64,000 bases of DNA from Limanda limanda (taxonomy: Eukaryota > Chordata > Actinopteri > Pleuronectiformes > Pleuronectidae). The notes under the pieces were generated by a model. It worked only from the letters and a program-made list of their open reading frames with translations. It was not told the DNA's origin and searched no databases. The stretch covers positions 12,259,886-12,323,885 of the forward strand of contig NC_083651.1 of NCBI RefSeq assembly GCF_963576545.1, in the 5' to 3' direction. Of this stretch, positions 39,801 to 52,200 are shown one piece after another; position 1 is the stretch's first letter, and the number at the start of each line of letters is the position of its first letter. Both the position numbers and the translations under genes were made by a program.

Positions 39801-39893
39801 TGGTCGTTTTACTGTAGCAGCACGTAAATATTGGAGTTAAGACTTTTGCTGAAGCCTCCAATATTGATCGTGCTGCTGTAGCAAAGCTGACCA
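39801..39893 (+). ncRNA. mir16b: pre-miR-16 hairpin (miR-16b type)
   Basis: The mature 5p strand at 39815-39836 starts TAGCAGCACGTAAATATTGG and ends AG, the ending I know for fish miR-16b (human ends CG). The 3p arm is at about 39858-39879 (CCAATATTGATCGTGCTGCT). The stem extends further at its base, with TGGTC at 39801 pairing GACCA near 39888-39892. It shares its seed with miR-15a and is presumably cut from the same primary transcript. Confidence 0.96.
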
Positions 39894-40030
39894 CTTGCAT
39901 CCAGTGCAGCTAACGGTGGCTTTTCTCACAGGTATGTTGTTTATTTGACTGTTAAACGTGTAAAGGTCTTATTTTTACGTTTCACTGTTCTGTCTGTGCA
40001 CTTGCAAAAATAAAAAAATTTAAATCGGAT

Positions 40031-42714
40031 TTTGTCTGTTGTGTTTTGAAGGGGAGTACCAAACTTTGGCTTCTGTTTATCTGAATACTGCGTATTTAGC
40101 TGAGTAGTTTTCTATTTATATTATTCTATTCTAAATATCAACTTCCAAGACGAACAGTCGCACATCACGGCCCGTGTGGCCTCCATGCAGCGCTGCTGGG
40201 ATGTCCGGCCTGTTCGACATGATCCGTGAGAACATACAGAGTCGCTGCGGGTCAATTTCTCGAGTCGTTATGTCATATATTATACACATAAAATATTTTA
40301 CATACATTTTAATTACCATTCTGTTTATATAGGTTAAGTTCTATTTTCTTTTGAAGGTATTTTAGAAGATCGTTTTAGGCCCAAACACCAGGACGCTCCG
40401 TTGTGTCCATTCAAGCTATACAAAAGACAATCACTCTGGATTATTTGCTTCTGTCTTCATTCCGATGATCTTTAGTTTGATGTGCTGAGCTGTAACGAAA
40501 GACAAGATGTCCTCTAAACGCGAAAAGCCTCCATTTTAAATTCGTGTGAGCGTCATGTGCGCGTCTCCACAGGACACCCGGCGACGACCGTCCCAAACCA
40601 GATGTATCTAATAAAATAAATAACCAAATTCATGTTGTCCCACAGGCTTATTATAATGTGAAATGACCGCTGTTCTCAGGTTTCACTGGACTTTTGGACC
40701 GTGAGCTCCAGGTGAACACGGTCAAATAAAAAGAGGAAACTGACGGATCGTTTACACCAGTCTTTGGTTTTATATTAAACATACTTTGGACACTATACAT
40801 GACTTTGGAGATTAACTTTTTCATGGTTTTCTGACAACCGTTATATTACTTGGTATCAGTTTTCCTCCATTTGGCCTCGTGGGCCTGTTTAATCGATAAT
40901 TCCGAATATCCGTATTTTCTGTGCAACTGTAATTATAAATTACACGGAATATGAAATTGGGATGGTACCCGTTTTACTAATGTAAAAAATACATTATATA
41001 TAAACACATTCGGGGTTTTAATTTTATATATTAAACGGGGATTAGTCGAAATATAATATAAACCATTTTTGCTTAACATTAGGTTTACAAGTCGGACTTA
41101 TAAAAACATTGAAGAAACGGAGTGTGTGTGTATGTCTGTGTTTTAATAACAGTAAAGCTTTAATACATCAATAATATTAAATATTGGTAAATTCTTGTAT
41201 TTTTGCCAAAGTGCTGTGATTTAACTCTGGAATATTTTGGATTGCTTCTTGTATTTAGAAAGAATGACTTATGTCTTTGCACACAGAACATCAAAATGTG
41301 GAAACCGATTTGATGACGATGTTTGGCCAAAAAGCTTTTGTTCGTCTTTTATATTTTAACCATTGTGAGTTTATTTACCAGTTTGTAGAATTATACATCC
41401 AAAAGCACTGGCCACCGCCAGGACCTGCTCACGATCTATTTAACCACAATTTCCACTAAACTTAAAAATGTTATTCTGTTAAAAAATTAAATATTATGAT
41501 TATAGGAAATAACATTTATTTTTAAATTCATGAACATCTATATATAAAAGGCTTTTGAACTTAAATCTCCATCAAAAAACCCCGTGTTCATGTGAGCGGG
41601 ACCGTATCAGGGATCAGACACGGGACACATCACCGAATAGTCTATAATAGTATGTATGTCTTAAAATAGTCTATAAGCTTAACATTATATAGCTATAGTC
41701 ACTTACATTGTGCATATTTGAAGTTATTTTATTTAACATCACCACAGACATATCTGATTCAAAGGTCTGACCGTGCGTCCTGGTTTCATGGCAATTATCT
41801 GGAAAACGCACATCTATTCACTGATATTCAGGTTTTTTGTGTTTAATTTGGACCGAGTTCACATTTGTCAGGCTATATTTAAATCGCGTGCGGCCACAAT
41901 TAAAATATTAATGTAGTTAGGTACTTTTATTTTCATCCTGTATTTGCCTGGCAACAGGAGGCTATATATATGTACGAGCGTGTCATGACGTACATCCTGA
42001 ATTATGGTCAGTGCTGACATCACGGATTTACTCTGTGGGTCTGATTTGGGGATTTCATATATTTATTTGTTTATTTTTCCAAATTTCGTGGCTGCTCATT
42101 GGAATGAAATAATAAATTAATGCACAATTTTATTGTTTGGTCTTGACCTAAATTAGTAAAGATCACTGTTGGTGATAAACGGAAGACCTCACTGAGCTAA
42201 GCCAAATGTAAAAAGACAAATATAACTTGCATTTGATTTGTTTTTAAGGTGACAAGTAACTTTTGTTCCATTTCGGACGCACAGCAGAAAACAGGCCTAC
42301 ACCATATTTTACTCTGACAGTCTGCAGATGTTTGACTTCACAGTTATACAATAATTGAGCCGCATGAACTCCCACAAATCAACGTGGTGTGGGAATAAAG
42401 TGGCTGTCCATTATGCACGAAAATCACATAGTCTTGCCTGTGTAGAAACCCCTTGTTAGTGTTTTCCGTTTCAATAGGATTTCTTAGCTTTTGCACGGTG
42501 CCTGCTGAATATTTCACACAGGCCCTGTTATGCAACGTGTGTAACCTTGAAGAGGCTGCAGCACGACTGTGGCGCGGACGCGCTCTGTGCGGGGAAGAAG
42601 CCATGGATCACACTGTGTATTACTATTTACACATACATGTCCTTCACTGGCTCACCTTTGACCCTAAATGTCTGTTTTTGAAAATGAAAACAAAGAGGGG
42701 GAGAGGAGGAGGAG
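40031..42714. other. Interval between the miR-15a/16 host RNA and TRIM13
   Basis: AT-rich DNA contains a CpG-bearing patch at 40130-40270 with short frames on both strands, of no known family. A TATATATATGTACG element next to TGTCATGACGTAC lies at 41965-41992. No KCNRG-like gene, which overlaps TRIM13 in mammals, is found. Confidence 0.5.
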
Positions 42715-43045
42715 GTGTGTTAAAGTTCTCAAGTTTTATTTGTCAAGATCTTGGGGGAAGTATAAAGTTGTCAACGCTTAGAAAAAGAATAGATTGTACA
42801 TTTGTGGAAAAGAAGGAATGAATTGGTGACTGTGCGTCTGAATCCTATGTAACGACCATCTGGTGAATGGTTCAGAGAGGTTGGATCTTAAGGGGAATAA
42901 AGCAAAAAGAAATGGTGAACAGTTAAATAAAAAAGTGTTTCCATAAACTCAGGTGCATAACTGACTCTAATTCTGTGCATCTCACGAGTCACTTGCAAAC
43001 AAGCGGTCGCTGTGAGCGCGTGAGATGCCACAGGCTCGTAAGGAA
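42715..43045 (-). other. trim13: TRIM13 3' UTR (probable)
   Basis: On the minus strand the first AATAAA after the TRIM13 stop is at 42735-42740 (TTTATT on the + strand). No other coding signal is present. The end is inferred, and longer forms reaching other signals further left are possible. Confidence 0.35.
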
Positions 43046-44248
43046 TCAAAACAACTTACAACTGCCAATAAAAGTGACAGTAGAGTCAAGCAGGTGGACG
43101 ATGCATTCCTGGCCTGCACCCATCAGACTGGTGCACATGTCAGTCATTCCCCACAGGTACTCGCTGCTGTGGCTCAAGTGCGAGGACAGAGTAGTGAGCA
43201 TGGGTTGGATCTGAGGGCTGATGTGAGCTGCGAGGAGGTTCGGCTGCAGCAGCAGCAGCAGCAGCACCGGCAGCAGCAGACTCATGAACAAGGTGATCCG
43301 TCTGCGCGCCGCCATCCGCGACCCCCCCACTCTGTACGAGCCGTTCTCATGGGGCACCGAGATCTTGTCCACCTCTCTCAGCCTCAGCGAATCCCACTTT
43401 TTCACGTCAAAATTGCGCACCAAAGGACCGAGGTTCATCTCCCTCTTCGGGGGCAGGGAGGTCTCCTTCAGGAGCCGGAACTTCTCCCGGAACTCCTGCA
43501 TCTGCTCCAGGAAGTCCAGCGGGTCCGAGGCGCTCCTGAAGGACTCCGCGATGCTGAGCGCCCGCCGCTGCTCCTCCAGCGCCGCGCTCAGCTTGGTGAT
43601 CTCCGGATCGTGCGCCTGCATCACCACCAGCTTCAGGGTCTCGAAGTCGGACAGGATCTCGTTCTTCTTGCCCTCGAGGCCACTGATGAGCTTGTCGAAA
43701 TACTCGGTCACCTTCTCCGCGTCCCTGGTCACCGACTGCAGCGCCTTCTTCTTACTGGTCTGCAGTGTCTCCAGGCAGGACAGGATGTCGGCGCTCTGCC
43801 AGCTCTCCACCCCGCGAAGCAGCTCTTCGAACGCCGCCTTCTCCCGGTCGTACGCCTCCTCCAATGAGCAGAACGTGTGCCCTCGGTGCTCGTCGGTCGT
43901 TGCGCAAAACCCACAAATGAGTTTGAAGTCCGTGGCGCAAAATATATTCAGAGGCTGACCGCAGTGGTGTGCGCAAGCGGACATTTTAGGCAGAACCTTG
44001 ATTTTGCTGTACTTCTCCACGATCCCTCGCAGGGAGTAGTTGATCTGGAGGCTGTGGGCGCCGTTGTGAGGGGTCTCCTTGCGGCAAGTGGGGCATTTGA
44101 ACGGGGTCCTGTACGACGGACCTCGGCTCCCCTCCAGGAGTCCATCCAAGCATTTCTTGCAAAAGCTGTGCGAGCACAATAAGACCCGCGGGTCCTCGAA
44201 AAGCCCGCAGCAGATCGGGCACGTAAGTTCCTCCTCTAGCTGCTCCAT
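43046..44248 (-). CDS. trim13: TRIM13, RING-type E3 ubiquitin ligase (single coding exon)
   Basis: The 400-residue protein compares with 407 in human TRIM13. The RING finger has all C3HC4 ligands (C10, C13, C25, H27, C30, C33, C52, C55). The B-box2 covers about 92-124 (C92, H95, C104, D107, C112, C115, H121, H124). A coiled coil spans about 135-290, including the conserved KKNEILSDFETLKL, and a leucine-rich membrane anchor lies at about 318-340. There is no SPRY domain. In mammals TRIM13 sits in the ER membrane, ubiquitinates ER clients and acts in ER-associated degradation and ER-phagy. I chose the ATG at 44248 (MEQLEEELTCPICC) because it matches the family start. An in-frame ATG 33 bases upstream lies across a TTTCACAG acceptor and is therefore probably intronic. 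The paralog TRIM59 fits less well. Confidence 0.95.
   Translation of the reverse strand: MEQLEEELTCPICCGLFEDPRVLLCSHSFCKKCLDGLLEGSRGPSYRTPFKCPTCRKETPHNGAHSLQINYSLRGIVEKYSKIKVLPKMSACAHHCGQPLNIFCATDFKLICGFCATTDEHRGHTFCSLEEAYDREKAAFEELLRGVESWQSADILSCLETLQTSKKKALQSVTRDAEKVTEYFDKLISGLEGKKNEILSDFETLKLVVMQAHDPEITKLSAALEEQRRALSIAESFRSASDPLDFLEQMQEFREKFRLLKETSLPPKREMNLGPLVRNFDVKKWDSLRLREVDKISVPHENGSYRVGGSRMAARRRITLFMSLLLPVLLLLLLQPNLLAAHISPQIQPMLTTLSSHLSHSSEYLWGMTDMCTSLMGAGQECIVHLLDSTVTFIGSCKLF
43246..43267 (-). repeat. (CTG)n coding repeat in TRIM13 transmembrane segment
   Basis: On the minus strand a run of CTG codons encodes the poly-leucine part of the TRIM13 membrane anchor. It contains several overlapping TGCTGCT words, and one GTGCTGCT matches miR-15/16 nt 2-9. 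Confidence 0.85.
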
Positions 44249-45060
44249 GTTGTCCTGTGAAACACATCGTGCATGCGTCAAAACGGTGCATTGTTTACAT
44301 AATAACGCAAAGAAATCAACGCCTAATTCAAAAAACTATATCGGCTAAACCCAATACGCACCCTCGCTCAGAGAGAGGCTTGTCACATGAGACAGCAGAG
44401 GCAATAAACTACAAATCGATAAAATGCTGAAGCACCGCAAAGGATACAGGTTTCTGCAATCAGGATCCAGCTGCGCCTGCAGGAGTATTCCCATCCTCCT
44501 CCTCCTCCGAGGGAAACCGACTCCGACTGCCAGAAGCTCCATCTGCAGATCTGATGCTGACTAACATCCTGCTCTGTTGGCTACTGTATACGCAGCAGTT
44601 GCGAGAAACTTAAAAAAGCACTGAATATAAATCAAAACAATAACTTTACAGACATTAACTAAAAAACAGCAAACGATCCCTCCCCCCCCCCCCTGGCTTT
44701 GTATCGGAGGAGCAGCAGGACGGTTGCTGAGCTGGGGCTTGAATCCTAAATCACAGCCAATCCCAATCCAATGCGACGAATTAGCGACGAGCGGTGGATC
44801 GCGTTAGCCTCGCTCCTGTTGGCGAGGAGGCGGTGAAGGAGGGCTGTGACAGATTCTGCTTAGCGCATAGTAACATGCAACCACTGGACCAAGAGAATCA
44901 CTCACCAGCTGCTGGGACGCACAGTGCAACGCAATCATGGCGCTTGTTGCTGTGCAGACTTCGCCCTTTTCCGGGTTCTGCTGTTAACTGTTTCGGCGAC
45001 GATCGGTCGTTTTCAAGACGCACCGATTCGTCTGTGTTTGGGGCCCACGTGTGTGCCCGG
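44249..45060 (-). promoter_or_regulatory. trim13: TRIM13 5' non-coding exon, intron and promoter region (tentative)
   Basis: Six bases upstream of the TRIM13 ATG is a TTTCACAG acceptor (exon begins 44254), so the coding exon is probably preceded by a non-coding exon, as in mammals. The best minus-strand donor is CAGCTG|GTGAGT, with the exon ending at 44906. Beyond it is CpG-rich DNA with an ETS-like TTCCGGG and a YY1-like GCGCCATGAT on the minus strand. CCAAT-type motifs lie at about 44757-44772. The exon 1 start is not determined. Confidence 0.42.
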
Positions 45061-45606
45061 GTGATATTCACCGCCATCAACACCAGGGCTGCTGGCGTGG
45101 TGATTTATTTGACAGCTTGCCTCTGGTGATCGGGGCTGTTTACGCTTTTCAAGCAGCTGGGTCAGAGGCAGAGGCTCCCTGGCAGGCGGATGGGGGAGGG
45201 GCTGTTGCTATGCAAAACATTATGGCGTGAAAAACTGTCAACTAGGTCCCGCCGTGGCAACACGGGCTTTTTATACTGCCCCACTTCAGTCCCCGGTGTG
45301 GAAACATGTTAAAGTATGCAACATGCAAACAGCCAGCATGATCACCTGGCTGCATGGGCTGATACACAAAACTCTGAGGCTAATTTGCACTGAAAACACC
45401 AGGGTCAGATTGTTTGGTCAACATCAGTGAACAGAAAATTAGGCAAATGTTGTAAAAGCAGCACTTTTTGCGCTCATTTGTTTCATTGACGGAGTTCTCG
45501 AGTCTGGTCTCATGTACAGCTGACTTCTCCTGTAGTGACTGTAACTGCTAGTTGACTTGGCCATAGTATTTTATTGACGAATTGTTTTATACCTTGTATT
45601 ACTGTG

Positions 45607-45632
45607 TATATATATATATATATATATATATG
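45607..45632. repeat. (TA)n microsatellite
   Basis: About 13 TA units lie beside the LINE-like tail. Confidence 0.9.
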
Positions 45633-45654
45633 CATATTTATTTCATTCCTATTT

Positions 45655-45772
45655 ATTCAATGTATTAACTTTTAATGTATCAACTTTTTTATTGTACCCT
45701 CGGTACCATTGTAAATGAGGGTCTTATCCCTCAATGTGTCTTCCGAGGCTTAAATAAATATTCAATCAAGCA
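45655..45772 (+). mobile_element. 3' tail of a LINE-like retrotransposon
   Basis: The segment CCATTGTAAATGAGGGTCTT, then CCCTCAATGTGTCTTCCGAGG, then TTAAATAAATATTCAA resembles the conserved 3' end of a fish non-LTR element: a short GAGGG/CCCTC hairpin followed by an A-rich repeat tail. No reverse transcriptase remains. It lies between the divergent TRIM13 and SPRYD7 promoters. Confidence 0.5.
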
Positions 45773-45929
45773 CTTTTGATGTTTGAGTCACTTCAAAGCA
45801 ACTTTGAGGCTCCTCTCCCTCACGATGTGAATCTTGAATCCTCACTCCATCACTTATCCACCGCTCCACGCCTGACACTTGCCCACCAACAAAACTCACT
45901 TTCTGTTCACTTGCGGTTATGTAACTTCG

Positions 45930-46184
45930 ATATCCAATAGTTACTTAGTCACGTGTGGGAAATTTTTGACCTTGATTTTCTTCCCTTGTTTCCATGCCAT
46001 CAGGAGCAACTGCCTATCTTAGCCGCTGTGATTGGATACAGTTGTGTGGCTGGGGCTTATGCAGCTCCGTCCTCTGCCGCGGCGTGTCGCTGTTGGGTGT
46101 CGACGTGACGGTTTGGCTTTAACACCCGGACGCTCTTTGGCTCCACGCTGCGACCGGATGTGCAGCCGAGGTGTCAGTGCAAGG
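45930..46184 (+). promoter_or_regulatory. spryd7: SPRYD7 promoter and 5' UTR region
   Basis: A CCAAT box lies at 45934-45938, a perfect E-box CACGTG preceded by T at 45950-45955, and an inverted CCAAT (ATTGG) at 46031-46035. The DNA then becomes CpG-rich up to the ATG. There is no obvious TATA box. The transcription start is not determined. The full TCACGTG core would suit MYC/MAX, USF or MiT/TFE factors. Confidence 0.55.
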
Positions 46185-46290
46185 ATGGCAGCGATGTTTA
46201 CGTGTTGTCTCGGCTGCTGCGGAGATGGCGGCTCGGGGCACATTGCTCTGAAGGAAATGCCCACGGTCCAGTTAGACACTCACCACATGG
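46185..46290 (+). CDS. spryd7: SPRYD7 coding exon 1
   Basis: It encodes residues 1-35 plus one base of codon 36, including the cysteine cluster CCLGCC and VQLDTHHM. The donor GTACGT follows directly at 46291. Confidence 0.93.
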
Positions 46291-49200
46291 GTACGTTAGT
46301 TTGTCTGTAACTCCCACAATGCTGTCCGCTTGGTTTTATAACTCGTCTACTGTGTCTGACAGTGACACGATGATTTGCTACTTCCGTTAGCATTAGGTAG
46401 CTAGCTACGATGCAAAATGTTTAGTTTGGTATAAGGTGGGTACAGTTGTGTGTTTTAACTCTCTCCTTCTGAGTATAGGTTCTTCTATTCGGTTCTACTC
46501 TATTACACGCCACGTGGATTAACATTGCAACGCTAATAATCAGGGAAACTCATACGCTCAAATGTCGTGCCACCATCCACAGTAATGGCTTCTAGGATTA
46601 AAATTCCCCATTTACTGACAGCTAAACTTTAAAGATCCCGTCTATAATCGTTTTGAGACACATGCAGTTAAGTCCCTATGCTTTCTGTATAGTATAGTTG
46701 AATCTACGAAGATATGTACGTTGAGAGGTTGTGTTTTCTAACCAATTGAAATTACAGCCACTGTAATCTGAATTACAATTCTCGATGACTGTGTAGAGCA
46801 GGAGTCAGGTGTCCACATCACACTTGTGTAAGTTAGTATCCAAATTTGTCTTGATGTCACAAAAAATCCTGTCGACTTATATTTAATAAACCCCAAATAC
46901 CGGTAAACACAGATAAACCTTTATCTTGCACAGTGAGTGTATAACATAAAAGATAGTTAAAATCAAGCAAAACTGACAAGTATGTTTTACTTGGTGTTAT
47001 TTCACTGAAAAGGTTTTCATAAGCTTGGACTAGACTGGATTTATCTGCTCTGATTTTCTGAATGAACAAGATATCTCAAGATCCTTGTTGTGTGTATGTC
47101 TGAACAAGTCCTGTGGCGCCTGTGCTAAGCAAACAAACGAATAACAGTGCTGTCTATATTACTTTTATGACTCAAGTGTCTCCCAATGTCTCAGATTTAA
47201 TCTAAAATAAAAGCTGATCAAACTGCATAAGGTTGAGATGTTTGCCTCACAACCTTCCAAGTAGGCTAAATGAGAGCGTCTCGGATTTTGAAGTTTGCTA
47301 TCTGGGTAAAGCTGATGTTTTTCCTCGAGTGAATGGCTTATGCTTCCATAGAATTGCAACTGAAGAGTTAACTTTTATAATCAAGTGTTCATCATAACCG
47401 ACCTGCCTTTTTTACCCAGAGATATATCTGGTCTTTTAATTTATTTAATATATATAACAGTTGGTGTAATACTTAGTTAATCAGCAGATTAACCAAAAGA
47501 CACAAAAGTAGTCAATTATCTAGGGCGTCATTTGTTTATTGATTTTCTTTGTTAACATATATAAAGGCACATTTATAAAAGAAACTGCACAGTCACAAAG
47601 ACCCTCTTATACAGCAACATGGTATATAAAATGTTTTATCTACATATTCTTATACACATGACCACAAGGTAAATAAGGGCTTGTGCAAGAGAATAAATAA
47701 ATACTAAATACCAACACAGTTACGTATTAAGCAAATATCCCAAACGTTTTGGTTCCAGCTTGTCAGATAGTACAATTCTTATCTTTTGGGGGTTCATTAG
47801 ACAAAGCAAGTATTTTCAAGCTGTCATTATGAGCTCTGAGAAGATGTGATCGGCACTTTCTAGCATTGGCAGAAATTGTATAGATTAGACAACGGAATAA
47901 CTCAAAAAGCCATTGGCATTGAACACAGTGGCTTATTGCATCTAATTGTATTCTTGCATCTTTTTTTTCCTTCCAGGCACAGATGTTGTCATTGTAAAGA
48001 GTGGTCGGAGGATATGTGGCACTGGGGGCTGTCTGGCCAATGCTCCTTTGCACCAGAACAAAAGTTACTTTGAGTTCAAGATCCAGTCCACTGGTAGGTG
48101 TTTGGCTTTGCGTTGTAATCCCCCTCTTTCCATTACACTCCTATTTTTCTTTCCCTTCAAGACCGCCATCTTCTAGTGCATTCCTCGTGGTTATTATTAA
48201 TTCTGACACGCTAGTGCCTGGTAGATACACAATCTTGTGACTGCATGCGCACTGATGGAATTCTGTTCACTTACAACAACAGCATCTTAAACCATGAGAC
48301 ATTTTATTTCTTCCATACAGTGGCTAGAAAATGTTCTTAAACCCCTTGTAATAGCTCCAGTTTTGTATAACTTTGTTAGAACATAAGGTGAGATTTACTG
48401 TCCAGTTATATTTATAAAAAAAAGCACCATCTTTTTTAACTAATAAGACAGACCATTCTGATGTTCTGGTCCTTACCCATTACATCATTCAATCATTCAC
48501 ACTGTGAGGTGGAAAAAGTATGTGGACCTTGAAGCTAATGACAAGCTGACGTGGATTTCGCAGAATTTCTGATCAAGAATGATTGATTTTCAGAAAGCTG
48601 TAAATGGTTATGAATTAATTTGATATTAATCTACCCACTGTTTGAAAAACTATATAAATAGATCTGATTTAGTATTGTACATACTCTGATATTTGGGACA
48701 CATATCATGGCCATTTAAAGGTTCATAGTTTTAATTTCTAGGTCTACTAGAACATGCTGTTCAAAATACGCATTATTTGTCTCATACTGCACATTTTTCT
48801 TTTCATCCTCTGGACAGAAACATTTTCTTTCAGCCCTTGGCCTTTCTCCTACAAAGCCCAGTAATTGGTCAGCTGGCCCAGTCTTGTGGTTAGCTGCTCA
48901 GAGTGCGTCTGAAATGTCACTCACCTTACCCAGAGGCATCCTGAACAACTGTAAACACGCTAGAGTAATGGTAACAATGGCGACTGTTCTGCCATAACAC
49001 TTTGAGCCAAACTGGCCAGTAAGTAACAAGTTAACTGGTTGTATAAACGCTTTACGGTGAAAGATTAAAACGCGTTGTTTCAGGCACCTCAGGAGTAAAC
49101 TTTTCATTGGGAGTGAGTGACGCTTTCTTCAGCTTTTGGTCTTTGTAATTTACCAGACCTTTTACATGCATAAAGCTACAGGTCACTCTAAAGGAAAGGG

Positions 49201-52200
49201 AATAATTCAAGAAGCACAATATGGGCTCTGAGAAAAGGCTAACTACATGGGGGTCATTTTTATCTTGCCACTGTAAGATATTAAGCAATGCTACCATCAT
49301 GCAGCTTCACACTAGTCACACACTGATTTTACTTTAACATGTAGTTGGGAATTTGCCATGCAGGTGAGTCTCAGCCACTGAACTTTGTTGTTGTGTTTTC
49401 TTGTGTAGGTGTGTGGGGACTTGGTGTGGCCACGCAGAAGGTGAATCTTAATCAAGTGCCTTTGGGCAGAGACACAAACAGCCTTGTCCTGAGGCATGAT
49501 GGCTCTGTGTACCACAATAATGAAGAGAAGAATCGCCTGCCTGCAAACAGCCTTCCCCAGGAAGGTGACATTATTGTAAGTGCACAGTTTATTTAATTCA
49601 TCTTGAATTTTCCCTTTGCTCGTAAATCTTGAAATGAGGAACTTAATTTGAATGTGAGTCTACATCTTGTCAAATAAATACAAATTGAGCACAAAGAGAT
49701 AGATATATATATATATTACCAATGAACTGAAATCAGGCATACAGATCTGGATTCCAAAGATAAAGTATGTGTTGTCTGAAGCCGTTCTGTGCAGAGTAAA
49801 AGTGCTGCACTAATGCTTGCTGAGATTTATTTTTATCAGTCTTGTCTAGGACATGTTGAGCTATCTCATGGTCTTCCAACAATCATGTGACCCCAGCTTG
49901 TGTTAATTTACAAGACCCTACTCAAACTGTACAGAGTAATCATGTGTTAGAAGCCGGCTGGAGCAGATTGCCCTGCAGGTCTCACAAGACCCACAGTAGA
50001 ATTTGTTTTGGTTTTGTTTCACCTTAGGCAGCTGGCTGACAGCAACAGTCACATTGTAATGCATGGTCTAATGTGGCCTGCATTGCCTTCGGTATTTTGT
50101 CACATTCAAACCAAATTGCTATTTAACATCAGTTTGATCAGCATCATCACCCTAAAACACTTTTAATATAAGCAAGCTACTCTAGATTTTTTTCATATAC
50201 ATTTAACAACTCCTAAGTCCTTCATTGGCAGTATTGTATTTGTGTGAGCTGTGTTAGAGAGACCCACAACCACCACCACTTTAATAATGACATCTATTGA
50301 ATAACCAGGTTTCACATGTAAAGGGTTTCGTTTTGATGCATCAAACCATTTTCAAATGTGATTTATATCCGCATGTAAAATTTCTGTGTTTAACTCCATT
50401 ATTTTTTATTTGCCCCAGGGTATCACATACGACCACGTGGAGCTGAATTTATATCTGAATGGAAAGAACATGCATTGTCCTGCCTCTGGGATCCGAGGCA
50501 CCGTGTACCCGATTGTTTATGGTAAGTTTAATTGTTGGCTTGATATACTGACTAGTTAACCAAGGTTTGTTACATTTGGGATATACTCTCAACCTACAGC
50601 TAATCATATCCTTGAAAGGTTTACTTTGAGAAAAATAATCAAGCCGAGAAAGTTTTAGAAAAATTCACATGGGTGAAGTACCATGTCTATATTTTAATTT
50701 ACAATATTAAATAGGCGATTTTCACTCATCTGACAAACTTTCTTAGCATTGAAACTTAGGTTTATTTGTAAATGTTATTGGCAGTGTAAACTGCCTTGTC
50801 ATTAATGGTATTATAGCAATGCACTTTTATTCCACAAGGGGGCTGTATTTATACATTTTTACATAGCATCGGTCAGTTAAGGTCATTCATTATATGAAGT
50901 ATTTTTTATTTATTTGCTTATTTGTCCACAAACAGATTCTACCCCCAATTGTGATTTATATGAACTTATTCAAACAGCCTTTGGTTGAAAGAGAGCAGCC
51001 TTACCTCGGTAGATCAAGAACTGCAGGTTTTATCCTGGTCGAGGGCCATAGCCAAGGATTCCCCTAACATTATTCCTCTGTGTTTGATTTTGAGCTATTC
51101 ACTGAAATCAACTGGAAATTTTATAGGTTTTTGTTATTTAGTGGTGATATTCAGCAAACAAGTATTTCTGAGCTACAGAATATATAATTTTTATCAGATT
51201 CATGCTGAATGCGTTGCTCTGTATTCACATTAATATAATTTATGTTCAAAGAGCACGATAAACTTTGGTAGAATTACGAAAGCACTTTTTTCTTAGAAGC
51301 ATTTGCATAAACTGAACCATGCCAACCTAAACACCACTATTCATTTGAATCTTTTTCACATTAGACATTAGGGCTGCTCGATTATGGAAAAAATCATAAT
51401 CACGATTATTTTGGACAAAAACGAAATCACGATTATTCAAACGATTATTAATGTGCCCTTATTTTGTTTAATGACTAACCGGAATTCCGGAAATCATTTC
51501 CGGTTCCGGTAAACACCGATTACGGCTGCTTATTCCTCCGTGAAACCATGCAGGATATTGGTGCCTGGTTATTCAAACCCTTAATGATGGTAACATTCTC
51601 CATAAAACACTTTGTAACTGAGAACTTTGAAATTTCCTCTCATTATTAAATGTCCCCATCTGCCCCCCAAATAATCGTTTCAACGCAGTTTGGAGATCGT
51701 TTGACCCAATAATCGTAATCACGATTATATTTCGATTAATTGAGCAGCCCTATTAGACATTCTCTCTTGCCCAGGTGACAAATAATGTGGCACTGTTGTA
51801 TTCAAGTGTCTGATGCAACTAAATTAAGTTTTAGCAATCATTATTTACCCCCTTTTTCCTACTGTGACAGGTCAAAAATCTTCAGAAAAATCATTCCTAT
51901 AAAAATGGATTAATCAAAGTCTTCACTAGCCTCACGAGTCACGATGCGATTCGATTACATTTGAGCAGCCAACGATTCGATTCACAACAATGCATCTCGA
52001 TGCATTACAATGTATCACATCCACAATTTTCTATATAACGGCACATGGCTTCTTTTTCATCGTTAATAAAATCACTCAGACAAACATGAAATCTCATTTT
52101 ATTTAGAAAGTGCTTAAAAAGTGTTATCGACAGTTACTGTTATTTAAACTGTGCTGTCATTTACAAAATAAGGTTTTCAATTCAAATATCAGACTACAAC

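Larger units (their letters stand above)
39359..40030 (+). ncRNA. Terminal part of a DLEU2-like miR-15a/16 host RNA (proposed)
   Basis: A strong acceptor (long T tract ending GTGTTTCAG) precedes 39359. A CAG|GTATGT donor follows the miR-16 hairpin with its exon side ending at 39931, and an AATAAA is at 40009-40014 followed by a GT-rich stretch. Either the hairpins lie in an exon ending at 39931 or this is the last exon ending near 40030. No coding frame is conserved. The assignment rests on the microRNAs and on synteny with human DLEU2, not on sequence identity of the host RNA. Confidence 0.5.

Noticed and set aside
40031..43045. A KCNRG-like gene next to TRIM13
   Set aside because: KCNRG overlaps TRIM13 in mammals, but no BTB/T1-domain coding sequence is visible here on either strand.
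43025..43867. 280-codon + strand frame opposite TRIM13
   Set aside because: It is the antisense shadow of the TRIM13 coding exon. The minus strand carries the RING and B-box residues.
43284..43958. 224-codon + strand frame opposite TRIM13
   Set aside because: It is another antisense shadow of TRIM13, without domain content.
44249..44281. Eleven-codon N-terminal extension of TRIM13
   Set aside because: It crosses a TTTCACAG acceptor and is absent from the family. The MEQLEEELTCPICC start is preferred.
48057..48066. Possible frameshift in the A-run of SPRYD7 exon 2
   Set aside because: On recount the frame is intact (NKSYFEF) and the five exons sum to exactly 591 nt.
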